A stretch of 64,000 nt of DNA from Globodera rostochiensis (GCA_018350325.1 JAEVLN010000003.1:2155214-2219213); one strand, 5' to 3'; shown: positions 23,591 through 35,986, numbered from the stretch's first letter. Notes: a model not told the origin generated them from the letters alone. Made by a program: numbers and translations.

Positions 23591-25159
23591 AGAATGGAAA
23601 TGGGGGGAGCGAAGCAACTCTCTCTTCTTAATTGTTTCAAATTATCTTTTTCTTGCAAAATTAATTTTAATTGGCCATTTTTGGGAAAGCGCAACATTTA
23701 CACTTATTATTTGGGCAATAAAAGCCGTCGTCCGTTGCTTTCCTTATGTTTCTCCATTTGAAATTGTCTTTTTTTATTATTTTGAGTGATCGTTGATTCT
23801 ATTCGCTGTTTGCCCGTTTCTGAGTTTCGCTTTCACTCGCAAATCCGGTGCCGCCCCCCCCCCTTCACGTGTAAATAAGATTTTGTGAATTTGTCATTAA
23901 AATTAAAGCATTGAATGAATTGAATATATTGGCTTGCCTGGAGAGGAGGGAATTGCGCTTGGCAAACATTGCCGTGGCCAAAGTTTTTGATTGCGAAAAG
24001 GCCTGGAATACGAAGCGACGGAGTTCAAATGATTGTTATCGGTGGAATCGGACTTTCTCAGATCGCTTTCGATGGGAGGGGGGGGGGGTGGGAGGGAATT
24101 CAATTGAAAGTTGGCCCAATTCGAAGGGGGGGGGGTGAAGAATTGGGGGGGGGGGGGGTTAATCGTAGTGGGCAAACATCCGAAATGAATTGAAGCGGTC
24201 GGCGGCAGAAAACGGGGGGGGGGGGACGTATAAAAGTCGCGCCAATCGGAAGAACGCTTTTCCGAAGTTGCGAGTTCAAACAAAAAAAAAGAAAATAGTT
24301 TTTTTATTGCTCATCGGAAATTTGGTGTACGCTTTTTGTTGCCCAATTTTGCCGTTTATTGCCGTCGACCCATGCAAATCCCATTAAATGGCTTTTTCGT
24401 TGCAATTTATTTGCATTTTCACTGATTCCAATGGAAATGCCTCCCCCCCCCCTCTAATCCCCCACCCCCGCCACCCTCACTCCCCTCCCTTTTGACGGAG
24501 AAATCGTTTTTTTCCCCCAAATTTTGGATGAACCGATCAGTGATCAAATGTGATCCCGCCAGGGATGTAACCGGATTTCCGGACATTTTTTTTGGGAGCC
24601 GGAATTCCGGATTCCGGGCATTTCCCAATTTCCACCGGACACCCCAACAATCGGAGAAGGGTAAAATAAGGACAAATTCGGAAGGAATTAAACCCGGGCA
24701 ATCAAATTTAGGAAATCAATCAATGCTGACAATTTGTCACTTTATAATTATTCTCTTGTAATCACTGATAAAATTTAAGGAGGCCAAAGAATTTCTTTTG
24801 TATTCCCCCGTTTCCCCTCCAGCGCGTTTAGCGGTGCATTCTTCAGATTGTCTCCTTCCCCCGTTTCCCCTCCAGCGCGTTTAGCGGTGCATTCTTCAGA
24901 TTGTCTCCAGGAAATTGCACTCGGACTTGGCAACTGTACTTGGCCAAATGCCACGAGACCACCAGCAGGGAGCGGGAAGCGCATGCCGTCCCGAGGACTT
25001 CGCCAGACTCGGATTTTCCAGTCAGCCAAACGTCCCTCCCCCCGGGGGATCTTTGTAGGCCAAAATTTGAACTGTTCCACCGGGTTGAACGAGGGGCCTG
25101 GGGATGAGCCAACGGCACTCGTAATTGGCGGCGTTCACTGTCCCGTTGCCCTCCCTCCA
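23591..25159. other. Region between MICU and first sure NCLX exon, rich in poly-G
   Basis: Holds the 3' flank of MICU and the unresolved 5' part of the NCLX gene. Four G runs of 10-14 lie within 170 bp (24068-24228), with further C runs at 23857 and 24441. A 53-bp tandem duplication lies at 24804-24908. A reading frame at 24907-25130 may hold one or more 5' exons of NCLX but I could not fix their borders. Confidence 0.45.
24804..24908. repeat. 53-bp exact tandem duplication
   Basis: The block beginning TCCCCCGTTTCCCCTCCAGC at 24804 and ending GATTGTCTCC is repeated immediately from 24857. Both copies carry CTCCAG acceptor-like sites, so the duplication may offer alternative splice acceptors for an upstream NCLX exon. 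Confidence 0.85.
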
Positions 25160-28100
25160 GGCATTTGCCATTACGTCCAAAATCATTCGGAAGCGTGTGA
25201 CGGGGGCGGCTACCTGCACGTAAGTTGCTATTGTCACTGATAGCGGCCGAATTACGCCCCCCCCCACGTTAGTGGACAGAGTACGCCTTGTGCTCCTCGT
25301 CCTCTTCCTCCTCCTCCTCTGAAGGCGGCGGCTCGTTGTCCCATGTCCTCGTCCTGTTCTGCTCCGTCCTCTTCTTCCTCCTCCTCTTCATCCATCTAAG
25401 CATCACCGCCGATTCCTTTTGCAAAAATATCGCCGCCATCGTAAAACACTTTTTGTCTTCAATCCAAATGAACAAAACCCAAATTGCCTCGCTGAACAGG
25501 TCGACCTCCACGGCATCTCCCAAAATGTGCAATTCGTTCTGCCGCTTTCTGTGCTTTTGCCAAACCGGTCCCTCTTTATGTAGATTGCCGGCGTCACCTT
25601 TATGGCCTTTGGCAACGGCGCCTCCGACATTTTCAGTTCCATCGCTTCCGTTATCTCAGCAAAGAGACCGCGGGCCGACTTGGCCATCAGCGAATTGCTC
25701 GGTCCGTTTCCAACCTTGTTGGTTGTCAATGCCGAGGCATCCATTCAGCATGCCCCCCGGTGTACTGGTCCCAATCCCGGCTTTCACAATCCCGGTCCCG
25801 GGGTTTTCCCAAGAAAGTTCGGTCCCGACCAACTCCAATTTCCACTTCGCCTAGGCGGCGGCATTTTCGTCACGACGTGTGTGATCGCTCTGATCGCGTT
25901 CAGCCGGCCCTTCCATTTGATGCGTCGTCCCATCCTGCGCGACATCTTCTTCTACTTGTTGGCACTCGCTCTGCTCGTCTTTGTCTCTTACAGCAGCCAC
26001 ACAATGCAGCTGTGGCATCCGTGCGGTGGGTCAAACTCATTCAAAGACCGGCGGGACAAGATCGTCCCCGGGAGGGCTCTGTTCCCTCTCTTTGCCCGCC
26101 GAATGCTTTTCTGATCAAAATCCCTCCACCCGATCTGCTGATCAGCCTTTCTGCTCCTTTACCTCGTCTACGCCGCTTTTGTCGTGCTCAGCAATTTGTT
26201 CCGTCAGCAAATGCGGCCGTTGGAGCGACGCCGACGGATGCGCAAAACGATCGGTCGCTTTTCTCTGTTGGTGCCGCCGCGGACGAGCAAAGTGGCGCCA
26301 ATCGCTGATGAGAAGGGCCCTAAGGGAATGGAATTGGACGAGAGGGCAATCGCCGGGGGGGAGGGGAAGCAAAAGGCCGGAAGATTCATCGTAACGCCCC
26401 AATCAATGCAAATCGAAGCGTCTGTTGGGAGGAGGGACAGCTCGCCGCCCTTTCCAAGCCGGATGATCGCTGTCATTGCTCTTCCGACCGGCGTTCTGAT
26501 CGTCCCCACGCAACTTAACCAACGGCAAAATCAGTCGCAAAACGACGCCGAATCGTCTGCCAAAGCCTTTTTGGAAGCGGGCAGATTCTTTGCAAAAGTC
26601 GAGAACCCTGGACTCTCGAACGTCCTCGCGGAAAGAACAATTCTCTTTTAGGAGGAATTGGACGAACTGAGCGGGGACGAGGGGACGGAGGAGTTCACCC
26701 CGGCCGAGGGGGGCAACACGCCCTCCTCGCCTTCCTGCACACCGTCGTCCATCGATGGGTGCCGCGTCAATGAAAGCGTCGGGAATTGGGCGGAAGCGAG
26801 GCGATTGGTCAGCGAGTTTTGCTCGCTGGACGGACATCGGCTTCGGCGTTCCGCTTGGCCCACTCAGCTGTTTTTGATTGCGCGGGTCAGTAACTTTTGG
26901 CCATTCTTCTTCGGCAAAGCCTTTCATTTGGCCGCCGATTTCGTCGTTTTTGGCATTTTGCCCTTCCCTCCCTCTCCGCTTTAGATTCCCTCGCTGCTTC
27001 TCCTCCGACTGACCATTCCCAGCGCCACGCGGTGCTGGTCCAAGCCCATTTCGACAATTCATGCCTTCATGGCCCCTCTCGTCTTTTGTGCCACTTTCCA
27101 ATGTGCCGACTTCGCCCCTCTTTTGCCCTCTCAAAATGCATCCCTTCCCTCCTCAAATTCAGGTCTTAAAAGGCCTCTCCCCGGGTTTCCGTCGTTCGTC
27201 GTCGGTGAATTGGCTTTGCTGCTTTCCGTCCTTCTCGCTCTGTTCGTCCTCTTCTGCACACAAATGCACAGAGAGCCCCCCTGCTACAAGGTGAATAGCC
27301 GCGAAGACCGGGAGGTTCAGCCACCAAACCCGGGAACATTTTGCGTCATTAACTCTCAAATTTCACACCCCGACGCTTTGTCTGTCGCTGGCCGAGCCTT
27401 CTCCTAGACCCCCCCCCCTCCCGACCGTTGGCATCCGTCCCCGGAGGGTCAGGCACTAAACCCAAGCGATACCATCAAAAACTTTAAATTTTGAATGGTT
27501 TAAATTTGGAAATTGCAAAATGTAAATGGCTAATAAACATTTCTTTCGTTCCATTCAGAGATGCGCCGCTTACATCGGCTTCGGCATATCCATCGCATGG
27601 ATTTATGCCACCGCTTCGGAGGTCCGTCCGTTCTTTTGCACAGCCATTAATTACCCTCCGATCCCTCTTTTTTGAAGGTGATGAATGTTGTGCTGATGTT
27701 CGGCACAATTTCAGGCATTCCGCATCAAATTTTGGGCCTTACAGCCATTGCTTGGTAAATGCACCGTAACGACGCCTGGGGGGGGGAACAATACCGGCGG
27801 TTGTAATGGCACACCGACCCGGGGGCCCGGTGGGTCCCAGAAACACAGGCCAGGCTGATCAAAGTCCAATCCCCTGACAATCTTAACGTCATCAAAGTCT
27901 AATCCCGTCTCAAAAGGGCCAACTCTATCGGCGATCTGATCGCCGACATAACCGTCGCCCGTCAGGGAATGTCGCGCATGGCCTTTTCAGCGGCCATTGG
28001 AGCGCCGTTATTCAGTCGGTTTACATAAAAGCATTGTCTTCAGTCATCGATCGATCGGTCGGTTCAGACTTGATGGTTGGCTTTGGCACAACTTTTATGA

Positions 28101-29910
28101 TCGCCGAGTTACAGGGAAAAGTGGTCATTGTGAGTTGTTTTTGTCCCATGGGAACCCTTCAAACTGCCCTCTCAAACAAAACGAAAATCATTTTGAACTT
28201 TCCCCAATCCTTCACTGAGTGCCGCCGGGCAATAATTGGGCGTCAGGCAATTTGGGATGGTCGGCATAATTTTCTTCCATAATGAGCTTAAAGTCTTTAG
28301 AAGCTTTGATCAAGCAATGAAAGCGATCATTACTCTATTCAGACTCTTTTTCTTGTTGAATTGGTCGAAACGTTCAATTTGTAAAAAAAGGGAACTATAA
28401 ACTTTCTTTAAACATAACGGTTTAGTCGTGAAGCATACCAAATGAGAGCTAACATTTTGAAAAAGCCATCCATCTTCAAACAGAGAAGCTAATCGATTGA
28501 ATAAATGTCAAAAAACTTAAAGCCCCAGCAAAGAAAACCCAAAAATTTTGTTTGCGTTTTTTAGGGTAAAAATATGCGTAAACCACGAATCCGAGCTCAG
28601 AATTTGCGAATTCGAAGCCCGAACTCGAACAAATCTCCCCCCCCCCCATTTTCCAAAAATAATAATGTCGTTAAAAAAGAGTTTCTAGAAGTTTTCGGCG
28701 TCGTAGAATTCGAATATGACTTCTTTTCGACCCGATTTCGAACTCCGGACCTAAATTCGAACAATTTCAGAAAATTAATTTTTTTCCAATACCTTTTTCT
28801 ATAACAAAATCATTCAAAATGCATATTTGTTGCTTTTCCGTTGTCCTTAAATGAATTTTGACTTTTTTAAAGGCTTCGTAAATGTTTTTATTTATTTTTT
28901 AAAAAATGAGGGGGGGGGGAAGTTTGTTCGAGCATCGAATCCGGGTTTGACATTCGCAAAATCCGAGCTCAATTTCGTGTTCTACGCATATTTTTACCTT
29001 AGAAAACATCGAATTGTTAGACATTATTCTCGCTGTCTGTCACACACTATTTTTTAATTGCACTCTCTGCCTCTCTCACCTTTTACTCTCTTCTCTTTTC
29101 CTCTCTATTTCCTTCACTATTTCCACCCTTTTGTCACTATCTCTGCACTCGGCGGCTCTTTTTATTTTTAGAGTTGTTTTGGACCCCATACAAAAAAGGT
29201 CTTACAAATTCCCTAAATAAATGACCATTTGACTAGTTCTTCGTTGAGTTGTTGTCGGGCTGGGTTCGGTCCTCATTTAGTCGAAACTAAATGAAATTTT
29301 TGGAAACCGGTCGGGGACGCCCGACCGGGCAAAACGATTTAGTGTCGAATAACATTTAGTTTTTTCAAAGTACCAAATCAATCTTTGGGTTGGCGTTAAT
29401 GAATGTTAGGGGCTAAAGATTGCTTGACGCCCTATTGTCCGTGCACCAACCATCTCCCCCTCTTCCGTCGGAGTCGTTCAGTTGGGCGGGCCAGAGACTT
29501 TTGAAGAGCAATAACTCTTCTTGAATTAAATAAACAAATTTAGTTCCATTAGAAAGGTTATTTTGTTGTGTTGATTACTAAACTGTTGGAAGCAAATTAT
29601 TTTGTTTGTTTTGTTCCAAGAAGAGTTATTGCAATTCAAAAGGTTTCTTTTGTCCGTGAACGTCCAGCAGTTGACGGCCCAACAATTTGCCTCTCTTTGC
29701 CGTCAGATTGAGCCGGACCCGGTGGCTTTGGTGATGTTCGTGTTCCTGACTCTTTCGCTGCTGAGCACGCTTTTGTTGCTGCTCTTCCAGAAGTTTTTCG
29801 TCCGCCGACTTCACGGCTTTGTACTGGTCGCTCTTTACGCGGCATTTCTCGTCGTTGCCATTATGGCCAGTCAACGGACACTGTTCGTCTCCTCTTCGTC
29901 AGCCGACTGA
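25160..29910 (+). CDS. NCLX-like mitochondrial Na+/Ca2+(Li+) exchanger (SLC8B1/ncx-6 to -10 type), 5' end unresolved
   Basis: The first sure exon (25160-25219) reads ICHYVQNHSEACDGGGYL and joins WTEYALC, the family's luminal Cys signature. The first exchanger repeat follows: GVTFMAFGNGASDIFSSIAS (about 25589-25650) and GGGIFVTTCVIALIAFSRPF. A long hydrophilic loop (about 26.2-26.9 kb) comes next. The second repeat has LTAIAWANSIGDLIADITVA, split by the intron at about 27755-27920, then ARQGMSRMAFSAAIGAPLF. After an intron of about 1.5 kb the final exon (about 29640-29910) adds two membrane segments (MFVFLTLSLLSTLLLLLFQ). GNGASD and ANSIGD hold the ion ligands; the usual Gly of GNSIGD is Ala here. 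NCLX exports matrix calcium across the inner membrane. About 11 exons are seen. Confidence 0.88.
28135..29639 (+). other. Long intron of the NCLX gene
   Basis: About 1.5 kb between the exon ending GKVVI and the last exon, far longer than other introns here. It is A/T-rich, with a C run (28627), a G run (28910), and CT-rich microsatellite (29030-29160). No nested gene was found. Confidence 0.55.
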
Positions 29911-30517
29911 GGAAGAAACACACCGATCATCCGTACTTCTTCATATTTAAGCATCGATCACTTTCTCCTTGTGCTTTATCTACCCGCTGATGTCCCCTCC
30001 CAACCCAACCATTCGAATCCCATTCTCTCAAAACAAATGAATCTCTCTCATAAAATGCTCTGAGACAGCCCAAAGGAATCGTCCCCCGTTTGTTTGTGTA
30101 AATACGAACAAAGTCAGAACAATGTACCAACCAAATTTATTACGGTATATAAAATGTAATACCAGAAACGAAAATAACCCGGGAAATATAGGAAGAAAAT
30201 AAGTTGCTGCAATTGAAGAGAGGGGGGGGGGGAAATGTTAAAATGGAAACATTATTTGGTGCGGCATGGGGAGGGGAGGGGGGGGGGCGAACGAATGAAT
30301 GCCATTCGGAAGGAATTTCAAGGGGAGAGAAAGAGTAAGTTGACTTTGTTGAGATTACAAAGAATGGGGGGGGGGACGCTTTTTGAGCGAATATTTGGGG
30401 GGGGGGGGCAGGGACGTATCCCCTGGGGGGAAGGGGAATGGATGTCTCGGGACCGGATATGATCACTGATCAGCTACCATCCAGAGACCGTTCGTCCATT
30501 CCCGCTCGGCATAGAGT
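29911..30517. other. Convergent intergenic region with poly-G tracts
   Basis: Separates the 3' ends of NCLX (+) and the plexin-domain gene (-). Runs of 10-12 G occur at about 30222, 30278, 30366 and 30397. No exon seen. Confidence 0.5.
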
Positions 30518-33403
30518 TCACATGTGCACAGAGGCCGAATATCTGAAAAAAAGGTTGGGATAACAACAATTCATCGGGCCGCACCGTCTCAAAACATTTT
30601 ACCTGACATGACTGCTCGGAATTTGCCATTTTGAAGGCCGATACTGAAACAAATTTGGGTGAATTGGACTGAAGACGAAAATGGGATGGGGGACAAGACT
30701 TACCTTGATCAGTAGCTGACCAGACCGCGTGTGCGGGTTGAAATAGGCGTACAACAGCCAAACGGAGACGGACATGCCGAGGAGAATGAACATTGTGACG
30801 AATGCGAGCCCACCGCCGGAGCCCTCTCCCTCAAGCCGCTTGGCCTTCGCAGTGACAGCAGCTGGAAAGTGTACTCGACAATATTCAAATCCCAAATGAA
30901 TTTTCAATCGATTTAATTTGGCTGATTGCCTTTTGCTGTTGTACTGCTCGCTGTTGATGCCGTTGTTGTTGTTGTTGTTACTGTGGTGGCGGACGGAGGT
31001 GCACCGTCCGGCGACACGGCGGCCGACGAAGCACCGCTGTGAGAAGCGTCGGTGGTGTTGGCGATGGGTTCGTCCGCCTTGCAGTACTGGTTCTCCTCCT
31101 GCAGTTGGCAATTGCCCTCAATCCACTCTTGACGCCGTCGGTGCAGTCCCAATTGATCTGTGACACAATTTGGCGGATCAGAAAGAGTCAGGGCATCGGT
31201 TCCCCAGTTACGCTAACATTTAAGTGTCAAATCAGTCCACCATCAAACAAATTTGGTTGAAAATGTTGCGGATCCCTCCCTCCTCCACATGGAGTTCGTT
31301 CCGTCTGGACCAGGGCTAGGCCCTTCTCTTATTGACCGACCTGAACAGAACGGACGTTCCGATCGACCGCCCTCCCCCGTCTCTGCCATGCCAGCCTTCC
31401 ACGGGCCCTTCCCGCTGTCCTTTGGGTTACACCACGAACATTTGAACGCCTTCAGCTGCATTCCGATGCACTGCTCACAACTGGTGGCCTCCAAACAAGC
31501 TGACAAAAAGGGGGCATTTATTAACCCGATTTTGGGCCCGAAAGACAAAATCATTCGCATGAAAAGCGTTCTTCGACTCACTCGGCAAGGCTTTAAGCAT
31601 GACGATGGTGTTGGACTGAATGTTTTCGGGGCTGATGGTTATCCGATGGTACTGAAAGGGAAAAGCCAAAGCAATTTGCACTTTGTCCTTCTTGAATACC
31701 TCGTGGATCACTCTTTTGTTTTGGGGGACGGCTTGGGACAGACTGGACACCTTGTGGTTGAACAAATACGCGTCCGAAATGCCCAATTTGCACGGATGCT
31801 GGGCGTCTGAATTGAATCAAAATTGGACAAAACAAAAATTGGCACCGAACCGACCGGAAATGTTTGCCACGGGGACGGGCACCTAAAAATCAACGAATTT
31901 AATGCCACAAAATTGGGGGGGGGGGGAGGCGGCTTTAAGCGCTCATTACCTGCTTATACACAAAGGTTATGTTGCCGTCCCGCCACAAATGCACTTGGAA
32001 AGTGAATTGGCCGGCTGCAAAGAGAGGGGGGGGGGGGAATGAAAACGTCAAAACATCAGCCATTTTGGTATCATTTTGTTCGACACCACCAAAAGTTAGA
32101 ATTAGCGTTGGTTCAGCTACGCCCCCCCCCAAGGCGTTAAGCAAAAAAGAGGGACAAAATTCATAATTTTGAATTAGCCCCGGGAGAATTTGTTAGATTT
32201 CCACCCTTTTTTGTTGTCCAAATCGCCGACCTTCTCTGTTGTCCCTAAGCGTCACGTCTCTCCACTCGACGACCATTCTCTTCCCGTCGTCTCCGTATTG
32301 GATGCTCGAATTGTCGGCCATCGTGTCAAAGTTAGCCATCAACGGGGCGATGTATCTGTGAGAGAAACGAACGAACTCGACATGTCGGACTTTCAATTTC
32401 GACACGCGTGGACTTACTGTGTGGCCGCAAGCCAAGAATGGGTCTGAAATGAATAAATTGGCATTTGCTGAAGCCCTTGGCCCCGGGGGGGAGAACTTTT
32501 GGCAAAAGCTCAAAATGGCACAGAAAGACCCTTTCAAATGCCTCCAATCCCCGAAAAAGCACCGGAAATAGCATAACCAAGGGCGGAGAGTCGTGGAGGG
32601 GGAGGGGGCCTTGGCCCACCCGAAATCATCCAATCATCCCCCCCCCCTCCGTTTGTGGCCTCAAAAATCGGACCTACCTGATCTCCAACGTACAAAAAGC
32701 CTCCCGTCGCAATGGTCAAATTCGACAACCGATGGCCGTAAAAGGGAAATTCGAACTTCAGACGGACGCCCTGCAAAATGTGCCATTCATTTTCACTCAA
32801 AAATGTGCAAATTACCGCCGCTTTCCGGTACGCGTCGCCCAAATGTTCGTGCTTAGTGTTCCCCTCGGCCCCGCCTTTGCTTATCCATTTGGCCACGTCC
32901 ACGTACGTGGCGTCGAACAGCGTTTGGTTGTTGTTGATGGTTGTCATGTTGTAGTAAGTGTGCTCGGAGGTCTGCGTTTTGGCAAGTTTTGTGAGCACCG
33001 AATTGGCCATTTTGGCGTTTAAACGGATTTTAGTATTTTTTGTAAATTTAATGATTGGACTTTTCCCTCGCCCAATGTCCGTCATTGGCCAAGCCAGGCC
33101 AATGAACGGCTTGGTTCGGTTCCCTTCCCTTTGGCCTACCGTCGCGCTGCCCTCTGCCTTTTTGTCCTCTTTGTTGTCGTCCTCCACGTCGTATTCTGGC
33201 GGAAAAGTGCTCTCGTTCATGTCCAACAAATCGTCCTTGGCCACCCCCGAAGGGACGGCCTCTTTTTTTTCTCGTCTCGGAACGAATTCGTCGTGGTTTA
33301 GGGAATCGGCCAATTCTGAGTAGGAAAAGCCGGCGGAATATGCCAAGAAAAGGAGAAGGAGGAGAAGGACGGGCAGAACGGAGGAGGACGGACGAAGAAG
33401 CAT
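30518..33403 (-). CDS. Plexin-domain-containing protein (PLXDC1/2, TEM7-like), type I membrane protein
   Basis: Several exons from a signal peptide (VLPVLLLLLLFLAYSAGF) to a TGA at 30518-30520. The ectodomain contains KFEFPFYGHRLSNLTIATGG, then YIAPLMANFD, MVVEWRDVTLRDN, FTFQVHLWRDGNITFVYKQV and LGISDAYLF, in the order seen in PLXDC1/2. A PSI module follows (CEQCIGMQLKAFKCSWC), then a Thr/Ser-rich stalk (about 31.0 kb), a transmembrane helix (LAFVTMFILLGMSVSVWLLY) and a short tail with RPSKWQIPSS, like the PLXDC RRPSRW tail. Vertebrate members are receptors for PEDF and bind nidogen or cortactin. Several introns hold poly-G or poly-C runs. The start at 33403 is the second of two nearby Met codons (33418 is possible). 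Confidence 0.9.
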
Positions 33404-34167
33404 TTTTGTTGGAAGCAAATCCGAGCTGAAGGCAAATTATTATAGTCAAAAAAGAGAAACAAAAGTTGGAACGCCTCAAAAGGAAAAACAAAAACATTTT
33501 GTAAAAGGACATTTTTGGAAACCCCCGAAAAACAACAAACAAAATCCTCCGCAATTACGCCCCTCTTTGACCTTCTTGCGTCCGCACCCATTTTGTTGTT
33601 CATGCAAAAGCGTTTGCGTCCCTTTCTTTTCGAGGTACTCCCCCCACCCCCTCCCCCCTCCCCCCACTCTTCCAATTGTATCGATCTGCTTCCTCTCCTC
33701 TCACACCGCCCTCTCTTTCTCTCTCTCAACTAAAGTCCGGATGGGGCGATTGGTGGTGGTTACACGACTGTCCGAAGAGAGTTTTCCGTTGCTCCTCCCC
33801 CTTTTTCCCCGGCTAATGGCTTTTTCCACAGCAGAGGACACTTCCTCGCCTCGCCTCATCACAGACGGCGGGCGCACAACGGCAAGGTAATGACCGCGGG
33901 GAGATTTTCTTTTCTCAAAGCCATCGAAATTTTGAAATGATGAAAGGCTAAAACATTTTCCCTACTAATTTAAGGTTAAGGCAAGCAACTTCCCCTTAAC
34001 AGCATGACAATTTCTTAAGCTTATGACCTTCTGCTTATCGCAGAGAGATTATTTACACAACTAAAAAACGAAACAGAAAGCATTAGGAATTGCAATTAAA
34101 TATTGTAAATTTGGGAACAGAATTTGTGGAGGAATGGGCGGACGGGGGGGGGAATTCGTACGGTGTT
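33404..34167. other. Intergenic, upstream of the plexin-domain gene
   Basis: No exon supported. Pyrimidine-rich around 33640-33730, A/T-rich elsewhere. Promoter of the plexin-domain gene is expected here. Confidence 0.4.
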
Positions 34168-35986
34168 TTAGTCGTCGCACTCGCTCATCTTCTGGGGCCC
34201 TTTCGGGCACATTGCCGCTGCCGCCGCCGTCGCCACAGTTGAAGAAGACCCTCCAGCAATGTTGGAGTTGTTCACCGTCTCCCGATCATTCACCGCGTTC
34301 TTCCTTCTCAGTTGGTGGCCGGACGAACCCCCCTCCTCGGCACCTATCAGTGCACCAATTGCCAATTGTTCCTGAAAAGTGAAAGCAATTTTTTAAATAT
34401 ATTTAACGCAACTGAAGAACCAATCGCCAGTCGATTCGGCCATTGCCCGCAATGGAAGCAGCAGCCTCCGGGCCCAATTGTTTGAGGCCCGTGTTGAGCT
34501 CGGCAGGGAGTTCGGCCAAAAAGTCAGGCCAATTGGCCACTGAGCCGTCATCGTTTGGCCTTTTGCAACGCGTGCACACGCCGGAAAGGCCCTGATGGTC
34601 AAAGGTCAGCAACACGTTCAGCGCCTCCTCGTATATGCGGGCTTCAGGGAATTCCACCCGAAAAGGGAGGAAATTTAATTGAAATAATCCCCAAATATTC
34701 CCACTTTTGTCTGCTTTTTGTCCGTTGCGTAAATAATTGAAGTGCAGCAAACCTGAATAAAATGAATTTATTTCGTTACAAAAATTCATTTTTGTTTTTT
34801 GCTAAGTAAATAATGTTTTGTGGGGAATGACCAACCTCTACTTTGCGATTCGCACTTCCGTAGAAAGTCCACTGGCAAATTTCCGGACTTCCGATTCCAA
34901 TGTCTGAATAAAACTGTCCTCCCAAATCATTTCAATTTGTGTAAAATTGTGACTTTTGATAAAGAGGACTCGGTTGTTAAAGCGGAGTATCAGTTTGTCA
35001 AACAGTTCTTGGTTGCGGAGAAAATTCTCATCCGATGACGCATTGTACGAATATTTGTTGTTTTGACGGTTCAGCAACAGCTCGATCACGGGCTTGAGTG
35101 AAGCATGAACGCGTTTTTTCCTTTGAGATTTCCGAAAATTTACAAACCTTTCCTGCACAACTTTGCACAATCTGTTCGACTTGTTTCTTCGACACAACAA
35201 TGGGAACACGGCAAACTCCGAGCGTCGAGACAAGTTGGTCATGCTGAAGAGTTTTGAGCCACGAGTAGCAATGTTCCACCAGCTCCTGATAAGAATAAAT
35301 GTGATTTGAAATTAGACAAAAAAATTTCATTTATGCAACACCGGAATTGACCTGAAGCAAATAGTATTTAGCCTCAATGAGAATTTCGAGCACTTCCTGA
35401 CGACATTCGGGCAGTGGCAAAGTGCCCTCGCGCAGAAAGTTCAAAATGAGCCCGAAATGTTTGCCGCATCGGTCGACCAGCACGTAGCCGTCCCGGTCAC
35501 GTCGTACCTTAACGCGCCACACCATTCATTTATTGTGCAGGCGTAAACAATTTCGGTTGGGGGGATGGGCGATGTGAGGCCGAAAGATTGGGACTTTCGA
35601 TTCGACAAAACATTGGAACATCGCAGAGGCTAATGCGGGGGGACGAAAGGTTGAGAATTCATATCAGAAACTAATTTGTAAACCATGACAAGTTGGGAAC
35701 CCGGTTTATACCGACCCTTCCGGCCACAAGAAACGTCTCCCAAATACCTCCAACCGCCCGGAAAACATTGCCTTCAACATGGAGTCGTACTTTGTCAGTG
35801 TCCCAATGGTCGTCAAGAAGAGAGAGCCTATCGATGGGGGGAGGCGGTCCGGTGGTCGGTCTTTCTCTCCAAACAAACAAACAATTTACCTCCGACATTC
35901 AATTTGACGTATTGGTCGTGTCCAATCAGATGGTGCTTTGGCGATCCATTGTCCTCATTGGAGTCGGCGGCCATCGCCGAACTCAT
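34168..35986 (-). CDS. KCTD10/KCTD13/TNFAIP1 (BACURD) BTB adaptor
   Basis: About eight exons from the ATG at 35986 to the TAA at 34168-34170. BTB domain: QYVKLNVGG, then [38 protein letters not shown], and [13 protein letters not shown]-terminal domain: [70 protein letters not shown] and [17 protein letters not shown], all in the order of KCTD10/13. BACURDs are substrate adaptors of CUL3 ubiquitin ligases that target RhoA. After the conserved core there is a Cys pair (CTRC), then a Ser/Ala-rich tail ending MSECDD. The intron before VEFPEAR ends TTTTCGG instead of AG. Confidence 0.93.

Noticed and set aside
25022..25267. Minus-strand open frame containing ECRWLIPRPL, superficially like the NCLX start
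   Set aside because: It is antisense to the exon encoding GGGYL and to the plus-strand splice sites that fit the exchanger.
26403..27134. 243-codon minus-strand open frame
   Set aside because: Shadow of the NCLX cytosolic-loop exons in GC-rich sequence; Arg/Gly/Glu-rich, with no family resemblance.
28574..29220. Open frames in the 1.5-kb NCLX intron
   Set aside because: Short, A/T-driven translations, with no conserved motif or splice signals.
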